The translations under genes and the position numbers were made by a program. Positions 11,776-23,459 of a DNA stretch of 64,000 nt are shown here, in pieces. The notes under the pieces were generated by a model that did not search any database, was not told the DNA's origin, and saw nothing but the letters and a program-made list of their open reading frames with translations. Each line of letters starts with the position of its first letter. Within the stretch, counting starts at the first letter, position 1. Source of the DNA: Druceiella hillmani (taxonomy: Eukaryota > Arthropoda > Insecta > Lepidoptera > Hepialidae); contig JAYKKI010000023.1 in assembly GCA_039881145.1 (NCBI GenBank), forward strand, positions 9,171,001 through 9,235,000. Reading direction: 5' to 3'.

Positions 11776-12322
11776 CTTTGAGTCTTTTTGATATCTTATC
11801 CCATTGGAGAAGTACACTATTTTAACTTAACCCTAAAGGGTTAAGCGTCGTGCAGTATAAGCACACCGAGCGAAACTATTACAATTTACCCCAACGGCGC
11901 TATCAACGGCATCATCAAAGCAATATACGATAATCGCGTCGTAAAATTTATTTTAATGGTGAGCTGTACGACTATTATTTCGCAGAAATAAAAATCGACT
12001 TTGTGGTAATTCAGCGTTTTTCTAAAGATTTTTTAAATGAAGTTTCTGTTTATTTTAATGAAACTTTTAAATATAATTTTGAATAAGAAAACGTCGAAAA
12101 ATAAAAATGTGCTATTATTGAAAAATTGATTGTTTCTCTGTAATAAAGGTCGAAATTAAAAATGTAACAGAGTAATTTCGTCAGCTAATTAACAAATCCT
12201 GTATAACTAACGATACGCCGGCTATTTCGTCGGTGTTTCTTTTATCGACTACGTTTGCATCAACATTTTTATCACGAGGAACAAACACATTTTAAATAAC
12301 TTATTACGTACCTGTTTAAAAA
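11776..12322. other. AT-rich sequence with one short palindrome
   Basis: Contains a perfect 9-bp inverted repeat, cttaaccct-aa-agggttaag, at 11826-11845. The rest is unique AT-rich DNA. Confidence 0.5.
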
Positions 12323-12398
12323 TACACACACACACACACACACGCCCACGCCCACGCACACGCACACGCACACGCGCACACACACACACACACACATA
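12323..12398. repeat. (CA)n / (CGCA)n compound microsatellite
   Basis: CA repeat interrupted by cgcccacgcccacgcacacg units, then CA and TA. Reverse-strand cysteine/valine/alanine-rich frames across it are artefacts. Confidence 0.97.
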
Positions 12399-12544
12399 TA
12401 AAGGTGTAACAAAGAACGTGACCATTACTCACACAAATGATTCTGTACAACAAATTAATATACACCTCTTTACATACTTTAATATGACAGTAAAAATAAC
12501 TCCATTTAAATAAGCGTATAATGTTCTCAATGACGCGCACAAAC

Positions 12545-12765
12545 AAACAAATATACTCTCAACCAAACCGGAAATCCCGAAAACATTCTATATTTCATTT
12601 GCTTTCTAAGGTTCTAAAGAATACGAAAGTGGGAATACTAAGATAATCCGTTAAGTAGTTTCTAAAGCATATCGGTCAAACAAACACACAAAGAAACAGG
12701 CAAGAATTCCGAAAACGCTTGACATCTCCTCAATAGTCTATTTTCAGTATTTCGACTACAATTTT
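12545..12765. mobile_element. Decayed interspersed-repeat remnant
   Basis: The order 'ggtcaaacaaacacacaaag ... aggcaagaattccgaaaa ... agtctattttcagtatttcgac' matches the kind of 'acagacaaaaattctaaaaa ... tttagtatcgact' sequence common in lepidopteran interspersed repeats. A related piece occurs near 21255-21320. Recognition is from memory of the family's wording, and boundaries are uncertain. Confidence 0.4.
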
Positions 12766-13982
12766 ATTAATTCTTTCTTTCGTTGACAGACATTATTCAC
12801 TGACTGTTTTAATATAGATGTATAGGTATAATTTAAATTGTTTGTCTGGAAAATGAAGTAGGGAAACAAAGAAGATCTAAACAAGTTTTAAAATTGATTA
12901 TGAATATTGCTAATAAGTCAACTTACATAAAACTTCACCAGTAAATAATGGTAGGTATTTGCCAGGATTACCTTTTACATACGTATCAACAAACAAATTG
13001 TCTTTCATAACGGCCAAATTTTCGTAAAACTGGTATAAATCACAGAGACCTACTTGTCGAAATACTTAGTTTTCATAAAATGTGTACCATGCCCTACTAC
13101 AAAAAAAAACCATAACCTGTTGATCTATGGACTTAAATTTTTGTAATTTACATTTATTTTTTGTCGCCTTTTATTTTACAGCATGCAATATAATCAAAAA
13201 TTAATTATATAATCAGCAATATAATTATTATAATAAATATGCAAGTTTACACTTCCGCATCAATTCGATCTATATGAATGCAATGCTTTGAATGTACTAT
13301 CATAATGATATCATTCTAAAAGGCTAGTTAGTATTGAAAGTTTATTACTTATAAAATTATCCGAATTATATTTACTTCTATTTCAAAACTTAGTTGATAC
13401 GCTAGTCGGTAATTTATCAAACACATCCCGATGTGCAATAAACATGCAAACGTACATTCATAAACAGTCCAATAAAATTGTCCCACAAAATAGATTCATA
13501 AGCATAACCTTTCATTAAATTGGAATATTTCAACAAATATAATTTTTTTCACAAAGAAAATATTTTGAAAATACTATTTTTATAGTTTCGAATTGACTGC
13601 AATTCAAAATATCGAAATTTAGACGGGTCACACCTCTAAAGCGACGATCTTACAAAAAAAATGTTCAAACAATATTTATAGAAATTAAAATATAGTTATG
13701 TTTTGTAGTACGACGAATAATTAATGAGATATTATGGGAGAATTAATGCGCTATTTTCTTAACACTGCATCTCATAAAATGTTAACAATATAAAGTTTTA
13801 AATAAAAATTAAATACATTTTAATATTAAAAACAATTACAATTTCGTATTTTTACTTTCTGTAAATACATACGGAGATAGTAAAAACTGTTTATTGCAAC
13901 TTTTGACCCGTTGTTTTTCGAAAGCATTAATTTCACAAAATAAAATTTTTTGCAATAATTTTATACAATGTAGCGCTCTATA
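12766..13982. other. AT-rich sequence, nothing recognised
   Basis: Unique, very AT-rich DNA with no open frame or repeat of note. Confidence 0.5.
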
Positions 13983-14330
13983 AGGCCGTTTTTTAATGTT
14001 TGATCAATAGTTTGCAAATTCATTTAAAATATGTGACGCGACGAAACGACCTCAAAATGGCAGCGCGTCCCCCTCCGCCGCGCGCGTTGCGTCACATTCT
14101 CCACGTAACGTAACGAATTCTTTGATCCTTTAACTATCTAGTAATTAAATTTTGGATGCAAATGACATTTACGTAGTTGCAATGCTAAACTATATTTCCC
14201 GATGTTGTTATAATCAAGTTTTCGGAATTACCAATATGTAAGCAAACTTAAAGACCTCGAAACTAAATTTTGTTAACTTTAACGCCTTTTAATGTTTAAT
14301 CATTAGTTTGCGGACTCATTTTAAAAACAC
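13983..14330. other. CpG-rich island flanked by a duplicated ~48-bp segment
   Basis: The segments 13983-14032 and 14281-14329 are related: both contain ttttaatgttt-ATCA-tagtttgc and then a cattttaaa-type stretch. They bracket about 250 bp with a compact CpG-rich core at 14033-14110 (gcgcgcgttgcgtcac). The core contains a 19-codon frame at 14057-14113 (MAARPPPPRALRHILHVT) with a favourable start context (caaaATGg). It may be a promoter or regulatory island; the short frame is probably chance. Confidence 0.35.
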
Positions 14331-15177
14331 TTCAACGCATTACAATACGTAAACCATAGGTTGTATGACAATAGGTATATGAATGCAATTATAGATAAGT
14401 AATGGTCGACAAAAAATAATTTTATGATTATCTTTCACAAAAATAGCGGACTTAGCATAAACTCTCAGGTGGTGCAACTTCACAAATTACCCAGGACCTA
14501 GCTGAGAATGGAAAAAATTTAATAACAACACAACAAATCGCTCCTTCATTTTATTCCTTCAAGTACACTTTTAGGACATAATAATTGATTTATTTGTTAA
14601 ATTTCCAATAAAAAAATGCTTTTGAAAAAATATTCGTAATTAAATTTCACGCAAGTCTTAACCGCTAATTAGTTTACTCAGTCGTCAGTGGCCGTAAAAC
14701 AAATAATCAATATATAAATTTTAATTATTTTAATTGTTAATAGACATTTTCATAATCGTTTAAATTTATAATATTATATTAATTTATATTAGTTTCTTTT
14801 TTAGACTGTATTAAACACAACAGTCTAAATTTCGAACAAATTTATTAGTAGCTTTTACTTGATACGAATACAAATAGACAAACAACAATATTAGAGCTGT
14901 GACAACAGCAGTTAAGAGTATAGACAACAATTTTAAAAACAATCAGTACCTAATTTTTGTTCTGAAACCATAAAATGTACAATATTGAAAATTCTATTAA
15001 AATCAATTTAGTATTTTTACTTGATACACATACAAACGTACAAGCAAAACAACAGACCAGAAAAATTATTAATTTCTTCTCTATAGATATCCTGAACTTA
15101 ACTTTTCGATAACATATTTAATAAATATGTATTTTACTTTTACTGTTTTACCTATTGAAAGAAAAGATATATACCTA
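14331..15177. other. AT-rich sequence, nothing recognised
   Basis: Unique AT-rich DNA. No supportable feature. Confidence 0.5.
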
Positions 15178-15182
15178 TATAT

Positions 15183-15226
<44 letters not shown>

Positions 15227-15248
15227 TTTTTTTTTTTTTTTTTTTTTT
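15178..15248. repeat. Compound (CA)n-(TA)n-poly(T) simple repeat
   Basis: Short CA run, then TA dinucleotides, then about 22 T's. Open frames reading through it are artefacts. Confidence 0.96.
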
Positions 15249-15474
15249 GTATATATAGTTGTAAGATATGAAAAAATACTAATGGCAATGAAGCGATTCG
15301 AGCAACGTCTTTTAATTAAACAAAACTTACATAATACGTAAACAGCCTGCATGATTTAATTTTTGGTATCAGTTAATATATGTATAAATTTTGACGATGC
15401 AAATAAAAGAAGATATCAAAATTTCGGTTGAAAATAAGTCATCCACTTATTGTCATTTTAACAGTGGTACTTAC

Positions 15475-15530
15475 CTAACATCATCATCACCATCCTCAAT
15501 TTCTACTGAATTACTTTCACAATTCGTTCT
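15475..15530 (-). CDS. Possible small coding exon with a consensus 5' splice site
   Basis: On the reverse strand an 18-codon open stretch encodes an acidic peptide (NCESNSVEIEDGDDDV). It runs directly into a textbook donor, TTAG|GTAAGT, with the intron starting at 15474. Acidic runs at exon ends are common in real proteins, and the donor matches consensus fully. I see no good acceptor upstream, and GAT repeats can arise by chance, so this is a lead only. Confidence 0.15.
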
Positions 15531-17094
15531 TTATTGATAATAATAACACGGATTTGAAAATAGTGAAGAGAGGTTATGAGTATTATGACGCGCACGGATT
15601 GCTAAACACACACGCTTAAACGAATGCAGCTGATGCACACGCCGCACGTCTATAATGTAGTAATAAACCCATGCAGTGACATACGCTTGTAAACACACAA
15701 ACGCTTATATTGTAGCAAAGGTGGAAAACTTACTATTTTAGTAACAAAAGTTTTTTCGAGCTAGTTCTCTTTCGCCAAGTGCATGACGTGCGATTTAAAC
15801 TGTCGTTCCAAAAATTATTGCTAAAAATAAAAAAGTTTACACGCCATCAACAATAAAAATCCCAAAAATCCATACCGTGAAAGTACCGTAAGACAAGTTG
15901 CAACGCATTAAAATTAAAGTGAATAAACACATTCATCCCGTCGCAGCTGGCCATTGTGACCACGAATGAAAAATGGAAAACCACATTATTTTTAATCAAG
16001 ATACGAACCGCCATATCCCTAACGCGCAATCGCAGTGAAGAATTACGACAAATAGCTAAGACCACCCGGATTTATGTTTCGAGATCGTTATTAAATTTCA
16101 CCATTAAAACATTAATTGCTCTCAAAACCAAGTAACTTTATGGGTAGCGGGCTACAGTAGGTTTTTAAACGGCTTTTATTAGTGATCGGGATAACACTCG
16201 CCTTTTGGTCATTAACATATTTTATGGGGCTCCTTAGTAATTAGATGATGACCGTATGAACGCACTAAACAAGCAACAAATTGGACGAACATCTGAACTT
16301 ATTTATGTAGAAATGTTAAGATTATAAGTTTGGTATTTCAATATCATGATGGTAATTAAATTTTTATTATGTTATGCGCTTAGTGGTAAGGGCTAACACC
16401 GTATTTACCGTATTTTGTTTTTATAGAAAGTGTCACTTAACCCGTTTGTAAAGTTTATTTTATGTTACGAGAATCCAGTTATCGAAATTAACCGTTTAAA
16501 TATTTTGAAGCACTTAGCGCATTAGAATATATTTTTACGTAGTGGATTGTGTTTTGTTTTGATTGATTGAATTGTGTTTCTACTGAGCCACTCTGGTATA
16601 AACAATTTCTTACTTAAAATAAGTACTTGGGCCAATTTGAGTTTGAGTGATTTTAATAAACTATCAATGTTGACAATTACTTATCAAATATGATCTCTTC
16701 TTGTAAACCAATTGTTTTAATTTTACTACAATAAAGCTCTTATTACGAGTGAAACGCTTATTAAAAATATAAAAAAAATTATGATATCCATATCCGAATA
16801 TATGATGACCCATCACATATTTTTTTTATAGTTTTCACATACTGGATTAAAAAGTTAAAGGAAAAATTAAGACCCCTTTGAAAATGAAAAACGTTTAGAA
16901 CAAACTGAAAAACGTTTCAGAGACTCATAAAAAATATAACTAGATATTTTTAATTTTCATATAAAAGATTTCTTCAATGACACTCCGCTCGTTCAGGTTC
17001 GTGGAAAGTTTTTTCCATGAACCTTCGTTAAGTCAATGTAGGGAGGTCTACAAACAAATCAATTGTAATGTGTTCACTCATTTAACTAAATCTC
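15531..17094. other. Unique sequence with a short hairpin
   Basis: Segments near 15600-15720 and 15850-16070 are slightly GC-richer but carry nothing I recognise. The short inverted repeat aggttcgtggaaa / tttccatgaacct at 16995-17024 (one mismatch, 4-nt loop) is noted. Confidence 0.45.
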
Positions 17095-17236
17095 AATGTA
17101 AACTTTATTCACAATAGGTCTTAACCTTACAGAGCTATGATGCTCTGATGATACACGAATACGGATAGGTAGACAGACGAATTTGACAAAATTACGCGGA
17201 TTCCCTTATTACCATTTGGCTACGGAACCCTAAAAA
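17095..17236 (-). mobile_element. Interspersed-repeat copy 1, 'ttccgtagccaaatgg' family
   Basis: Read on the reverse strand from 17236, the sequence begins with agggttccgtagccaaatgg and continues aagggaatcc ... gtctgtctacctatccgtat. That is the head of a very common lepidopteran interspersed repeat. Related starts occur at about 37640, 54285 and 60770 on the forward strand and as a reverse copy ending near 21225. The distal end is not clear. Confidence 0.6.
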
Positions 17237-20060
17237 TTACTTTAAAAGTACATACGAGTATGTCAGAACTATAAACATAATTTACAAAAATACTTAATTC
17301 TTTTCATAAAGTTGTTACAAATGAGTACTTTTAAAGACGTAATTATAGTTTAATTTAATCCGTTTCCAATTCTCTATAGTTAAGTACAATTAACTCTGAG
17401 CTTTTCACCAAAATTAGTTAAATTGGAATTAACAACTTTTCAAATGTACTTAATAAGATATATTATCAAATTATCTACAACATGCAAATGTGGAAAAAAT
17501 TATACGTTAAAATAGGCCACCAACTGCAGCAGTTAGATATTTTTTGAACAAATATAAAGTAAGCCTATGTCGATTAATGCCTTATGTTACAAAAATATAT
17601 ATATTTTGATTACTACTATAAATAACGATAAAATATGATAACAATATACAGACTTCACACTGAGATTAAAGCGTAAAATTCATTAAAATATTCTCCTTCA
17701 TCTTAATCCTTGAATTCAACGCTTTTATCTACTTCCAATGTAAACTCGTAACTCGTAAATGTTTAAAGTTTCGTGCACATCGGACTCTACACCATTTAAG
17801 AATTAATTAATATTAATAGTGACCCCCATATCATTACTGTTTACTTCGAGACTACCCTTGGCCTAAATTGATTCAATTGGGCGTGCCGAATCAGCTTTCG
17901 GCTACTCACAGAGGATTATTGGTTTGAATGGTTGGACAGAATGACAGATATTAAATAATCCAAACAGATTGATTAATGGCACAAAGAAATATATGATACA
18001 ATTGGAGACAGTGGTTGGTGCGCATGACGTATTTTCCACAAACTTATCCTGTTTCGCATAATCGTAGTTTGATTGGTTCACAACCTCGTTTTCAGTCGCA
18101 TCTATCATTTGTGGCTTATGAACTAACAACTAACCAAGAAAATTAAGTAGGTCATGATTTTTTTGTTGCTCATACAGTCAGTAAATATTAATAATATTAT
18201 TTAAAAGTATATTGAGAGCCATTATCGGAGAATAATATTCTATTAATACGCTTGAGCTGTTATTGCCAAATGGATTTTCAAAAGTAATCCATTAATATTA
18301 GATAGAATAATCAGCGAAGCCGTGCTTTGTTCATTGACATTTAGACGTTCTTCAGTTTTATTAATTGATACATTCTGATAATCATTTATATATATATTTA
18401 TTCCAAAATTCTTTTTTTAGTCTCGGCTATATCATTTCTACTTGCTTTTTTTTTAAATAGCTAATAGTTTATAATATATGACGCTATAATTAATTATTTA
18501 CTTAAAGTGACACCTTCAAAACTTCACGAACGCAACATAAAGTTTTAGGAAGCAAGAGTGCGCATTTATACTCTAAAATACCATATACATACTATTAATA
18601 GTTAAGTAAAAGTGTTTACTCATAAACAATTTCCAAATAAAAATGTTATATTCCTCATAAGTGTGACGTGATACGAAAAAAGAAAAGCACCTCGAAACGC
18701 GTACATTTTACCCCTTGTATTCAGGGCAGCTGTGTGGGAATACAAAAGAAAATGTAAATAATTAACTCTCTTAAAGATTAAAACACTAATAATACCATAT
18801 TACATACTTCTACCCATATACTAAATTATCAAAGGTTATAAAAATGTTAATAAGAAAAACTTAAATACTAACATTGTTTAGTTCACATAAGTAACATTGT
18901 TTTTAGTCTTCAATTGAGGAATTTGTCCTCTCATGTCGTGTGTTGTTACCCCAAAACTTTCAAAATAAAAACTCATTGTTTTTTCACATTATTACGTAAT
19001 AGCATCACTTAATTGTTAGAAAATATTAAATTGGGTCACGTCATTTATAATCTATGAATATATTAGCGTCGAAGAAATAATATTATACATAAAAGAGTGC
19101 AAAACGAAAATTATAAAAAAAACTCAATATTTACAACAAAATTCATTACTTATCCGGGAACAACAAAAATTGATCTTAAACTATCGACCCAATTCGTGTT
19201 CATTCTTTGTCTTCCATTAAGTTAATGAGGAGAAGAGAAATCATATTATTCCGTTTTGGAAATACTTAGCCAGTACCACAATTGCCTGCCGCGCAAACTT
19301 GAGCCACATGACTACATCTCCATAAGCTATTTTATGGGTTTCCGCGGAGCCTATCCCTAGCAAAGTCTAGTCCAAAATTATATATAATTTTATTGTGTAA
19401 TGAAACTTTATTTATACAAGAAATAATTGCTAAAATATGTCTATTACTGAAGAAAGTATTCCGTATGAGAAAAAGGTATTACAGTGCCTTATGAACGGGT
19501 TCTCCATAAATAGAATAGATCATAATACCCTTTCTTATCTTTTCTAAATAAAAAAAAACTATTTCTTTACAATATTTTTCGTTTTAATTTAAAACCATAA
19601 TCGTAAAAGCAATTAATTTAAAAACAGACAAGGGACTTTATTAAACTATCGAGAAAAGTGCAGCGAGAATCTCATATTTTATAGATAGCACAATTATCTA
19701 AATATTATAATAAATATTTACAGTATCGAACAAGACGCTAATAAATTCTTGATACATCGCCTGTCATATCAGATCAGATAAGCTAACGACATGAAAACAA
19801 TTGAAATACCGTTCAACGAGAGTGTGATCTTATTTATATTTCTACGAAATCAATTTTTCAAATCAATCTCAATTTTTGTCGATTGGTTGCATTTTTTAAT
19901 TCGATATCCATAAATATTAGAAAAACATAAGATAATAATATTTAAAGAACGCACTAAAGACATCGATAAGAAGATCAGATCTTTAGGTGCTCTCATTACC
20001 GAGCAATAGTCGCATAGCAAAGTCGACACAGGAAGTGTTATTACTAATTCTAGGTATACA
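17237..20060. other. AT-rich sequence, nothing recognised
   Basis: About 2.8 kb of unique AT-rich DNA. Reverse-strand frames at 17902-18129 and 19850-20080 have no recognisable domain. Confidence 0.5.
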
Positions 20061-20140
20061 ATGACAGAGCAACTACGCAATCAATAAGAATGCGTATATG
20101 TATGTATGCGTTCTTATTGATTGCGTAGTTGCTATGTCAT
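20061..20140. repeat. 80-bp palindrome with essentially no loop
   Basis: The 40-nt arms 20061-20100 and 20101-20140 are reverse complements at 35 of 40 positions. Four of the five differences are transitions, so a transcript could still form G-U pairs there. The best conserved part is gcaatcaataagaa against ttcttattgattgc. Such a symmetric foldback may be a MITE remnant, a cruciform-prone site or a small-RNA precursor. Confidence 0.85.
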
Positions 20141-20689
20141 CCGTATTATTGCCAAACTAGATGTAATGACAAGTGATGAATACTTACGAATGTTATAAAC
20201 AAGATATTTATAAACAAGGTGACGATACTCTTAATTAAATTGTCGAGCCCAACATGAATTAATATTTTCTACTAGTATTTTCCCACGAATTCGTTTGCGT
20301 GTACTGTAATATTTATCGACATATTTTTTAGTTCACCAAAAAGGTGAAAAGAAGAAATTAAAAAAAATAATTAGAAAGAAGTTAAACAATGCCAAGATAC
20401 AATAAAAAACTAAATAACTATTAATAATATTGTATTAATTAAGTCTGTATAATTAATGAACTTCCTTTTACCCATATGTGAACTTCGTTTTCATTATTTA
20501 TTTTGTTGAACGAAGATTATTTCTGTTTTTCAAACAAAATTTCATACAAGCAATGGAAATTATATTATGCATGAATGAAATGATACAATAATTTTGCCTA
20601 TAGGTGTTTCGGAGATAGAGGGGGAGAAACATATTTTTGTCAAAAACGTGTCTTGAACTATCTTATATCAAACTCTGAAAAAAGGATTG
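20141..20689. other. AT-rich sequence, nothing recognised
   Basis: Unique AT-rich DNA without supportable features. Confidence 0.5.
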
Positions 20690-20995
20690 GAATTTTTACA
20701 ACTTACTTTTTCACTTAATCATCAACGATCATCCCTGCCAGTCTCAGATAGAGGCCTCTCCAATGTGCAATACCTAAAATGCCACGCTGGTCAGACGCAT
20801 TGGCAGTCGCAATGTATAGCTTCCCGCACCAGTGGTCTCCATAGCCCAGTGAGGCGCAGTATCCTCACTGGTCTATGACATTTTAGCTACGTCATTTCAA
20901 ACACCATACCACCCCCACCCGACGAGCGGTTGGGACGATGCGTCGCGCTGTCTTTTGAGCAATGCAACATAGCATGGCGACGACTGTCGATACCT
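20690..20995. mobile_element. GC-rich block, probable transposon remnant
   Basis: About 300 bp with high G+C, including ccagtctcagatagaggcct, wording that recalls 3' parts of lepidopteran interspersed repeats. A 63-codon forward frame (20687-20878) has no known domain. Assignment as a transposon remnant is inference from composition and partial recognition; a regulatory or exonic block is the alternative. Confidence 0.3.
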
Positions 20996-21109
20996 CACAC
21001 GATTTACTTAATAAATTAAAAAATTCCATTACCTTATTAGTCCCTCAAAAATTCCCGCATAAATATTTTTGAACAGGAACGCTCATAATTTTGAAATATG
21101 CTTTGTCAA

Positions 21110-21345
21110 TATGGCATATTTTAAGTTTGTCCGTCAAAATGTTTTAGAGAAAAACCATTGCAACAGATAGGCATACGCACAGGTGGATGGCCAGGCGAGT
21201 GGTATAATGGTCCCTTTTTTTTCCTTTCCAATAATTTTTTTTTACAAGACACGAGTTCAAACAAATATAAAAACAAAAACGCAGACAGACTAAAATTCCA
21301 AAAGTTATAAATTTACGTTAAATATTTTTAATATATAAGCTTTTT
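21110..21345 (-). mobile_element. Interspersed-repeat copy 2, decayed, same family as 17095-17236
   Basis: Forward-strand text 'gataggcatacgcacaggtggatgg ccaggcgagtgg tataatggtccc' followed by T-rich sequence mirrors the reverse complement of the family head (…gacagacga … attccctta …). The adjoining 21255-21320 contains 'gcagacagactaaaattcc', like the remnant at 12545-12765, so two repeats may be joined here. Confidence 0.4.
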
Positions 21346-22422
21346 CGTTTCTATTCCTATATTATTGATTATAAAATTTTTGTCTTTAATTTACGGTGCG
21401 CTACTAGTTCTAGAACTTATAACTTGGCATTTAATTAATTAATGTTAATTCATTTCACAGCTTGTAACATGAGCTGAACGTCACTCACTACCTTCTCTTC
21501 TCATCAAACAGGTTATAACGTTAGTCATATTTGGAAAATTGAGTGGTACATTCTTACGACGCAAGAAACAGCACTTTTACAATGTGTATAAATTGAATTC
21601 TGAATAAGAAAATAATAAATTCAGAGGGCCGTTCGCGACAAGTGTACGACTGACAATATGAATTTTCAACATACCTCAAGTTCGTAAAAAATTCAAGTTT
21701 ATCGCGAGGTGGGCGACCTTGCACAACTTGCGATCAGAGAATGCCGCTTTCTTTTACATTTCCGGAGTCTGAGCGAAGGCAGATTTATTGACCGTAATTT
21801 GAAAAGAGGGAGTCAAGTTTTACGACGTTTTATTTAATAAGATTTTAAAAGAGGGTAATTAATTAATATCATTCCTTATAAAAATTGAAATAAACGGTTA
21901 AACCTCAAAAATATCGATGCTGAAAAATTACGTTGATTTTCATGAAAATTGCAGTTCCAAATTTTTCCATACGTATAGACATATTAACAACTAGCATCTT
22001 CAAACAAATTATAAACATTGTCTTAAATTATTGTTATTGTTATAAGAGTTGTTATTTTATAAATAACGCCTTTATCAGAATATAACTGTAATGTAATTAA
22101 ATATCACTGTCTTTTACCTTATTAAACATATTTTTAGATATATGGTTAGAATGTATATCTAAAAAGACATTTCCGTTAAAAAATATTTCTGAACAAGTAT
22201 ATATAAAATTACATACATAGATTTAATTAAAACACTTGATTTCTTTAACTTCATTCAAAAACCGAACTAAATTTTACGACTGAAAATTATACGACTGAAA
22301 CTTAATAGAAATGAAATCATTACACTTTTTATTGTACTGCAAGAATACTAGAATAAAAAAAGCATTCTTTATTAAAATAAATATTCGTATACAATTTTAA
22401 TTAAAAAAAAAAAATGTAAATA
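21346..22422. other. AT-rich sequence, nothing recognised
   Basis: A slightly GC-richer patch at 21610-21790 has no open frame. Otherwise unique AT-rich DNA. Confidence 0.5.
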
Positions 22423-22447
22423 TTGCTTCTTAAACTTTAAGAAGCAA
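22423..22447. repeat. Perfect 12-bp inverted repeat
   Basis: ttgcttcttaaa and tttaagaagcaa are separated by one base. It lies just before a large (CA)n locus. It could be a small hairpin; a transcription role is not shown. Confidence 0.85.
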
Positions 22448-22494
22448 ACAAATTAAAATATTTTATTATTTTGCTCCTTTATATATGTACATAT

Positions 22495-22691
22495 CTCACA
22501 CACACACACATGATTCAATCATATAATGCCGCGCACGCGCGCGCTCACACACACATACACACACACACGCACGCACGCACCCACCCACCCACACACACAC
22601 ACACACACACATGCATACACACATGCACATGCACACGCGCATGCGTAAGCGCACGCGCACGCGCTCACGCACCCACCCACACTCACACACA
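22495..22691. repeat. Large (CA)n / (CGCA)n compound microsatellite
   Basis: Nearly 200 bp of CA repeats interrupted by CGCG, CCCA and GCAC motifs. Alternating purine-pyrimidine sequence of this kind can adopt Z-DNA (known behaviour of CA/CG runs). Open frames on both strands here are repeat artefacts. Confidence 0.97.
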
Positions 22692-23109
22692 AATTATGTG
22701 TAATTATACACGTACACAATCCATAATACAAACATTTTATATCGTGTTAGAAATAGCTAACTAGTCAAAGACGTTACGAATAAATTGTCCTTATTTATGT
22801 AATTATGAGTAAAAAAGCTAAAGAAATAGTATCACCTATCGGTTCTTATTACGAATTAGGTAATAGTGATTTTTTTTGAATTAGGTAATAGTGTTTTTGT
22901 AACATAAATAAAAATATTCTTTTCCAAATTTTCACATTGCATTTTACTTTACGTATTCAGATGAAAAGTCAATTAAATACCTTTGTTTGTTAAGCTTATA
23001 TTATTTCAATTTAATTATTTTTACCCTTATAAACATTATTTATTCTTATTATACGTAAGAAACGATGTGATTAATACCTTGTTGCAAGTTATACTTAACT
23101 AACAATTTT
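22692..23109. other. AT-rich sequence, nothing recognised
   Basis: Contains a short local duplication of attaggtaatagtg (about 22855-22892). Otherwise unique. Confidence 0.5.
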
Positions 23110-23459
23110 ATAAGTGCATAGCCAATTAGTCACGTGCATGCCAACACATGCCACGAATCTCTCGATGTCCGAAACGGTATTCACAAAGCCCAACATCCGA
23201 CGGACTACCGACACGCGTCTCACACTGGACCACCGCTTCCAAGCGCCTCCAGGTCAAAGGCCAAGCCGACGGAGCCGCCTGTCAATTTGACGATGTTATT
23301 TCACAACTAAACTTCTGCTTTATTGAGGCAGTGGCCATGTACGGATCCCATAATGAGAGTGTATCGCGATTAACGTGCGTCGCATCGTCTCGCGGTATGA
23401 GCGTTTTCGGCGTAATTGCTTTGACTTTTTTGGTCCGCACTAACAGGTCTCGTGAATAG
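23110..23459 (+). other. GC- and CpG-rich block with a 103-codon open frame
   Basis: This block is far GC-richer than its surroundings and ends exactly where the 186-bp array begins; the frame's last codons and stop fall in the first repeat unit. The frame runs 23148-23459 from a real ATG (MPRISRCPKRYSQ...). I recognise no domain, signal peptide or family motif. GC-rich DNA has few stop codons, so the frame length alone is weak evidence. Options are a promoter/CpG element, an exon or a transposon piece. It could be the single-copy source next to which the array grew. Confidence 0.3.

Noticed and set aside
22471..22764. Open frames on both strands through the CA repeat
   Set aside because: Histidine/threonine or cysteine/valine repeats are translations of (CA)n/(CG)n.
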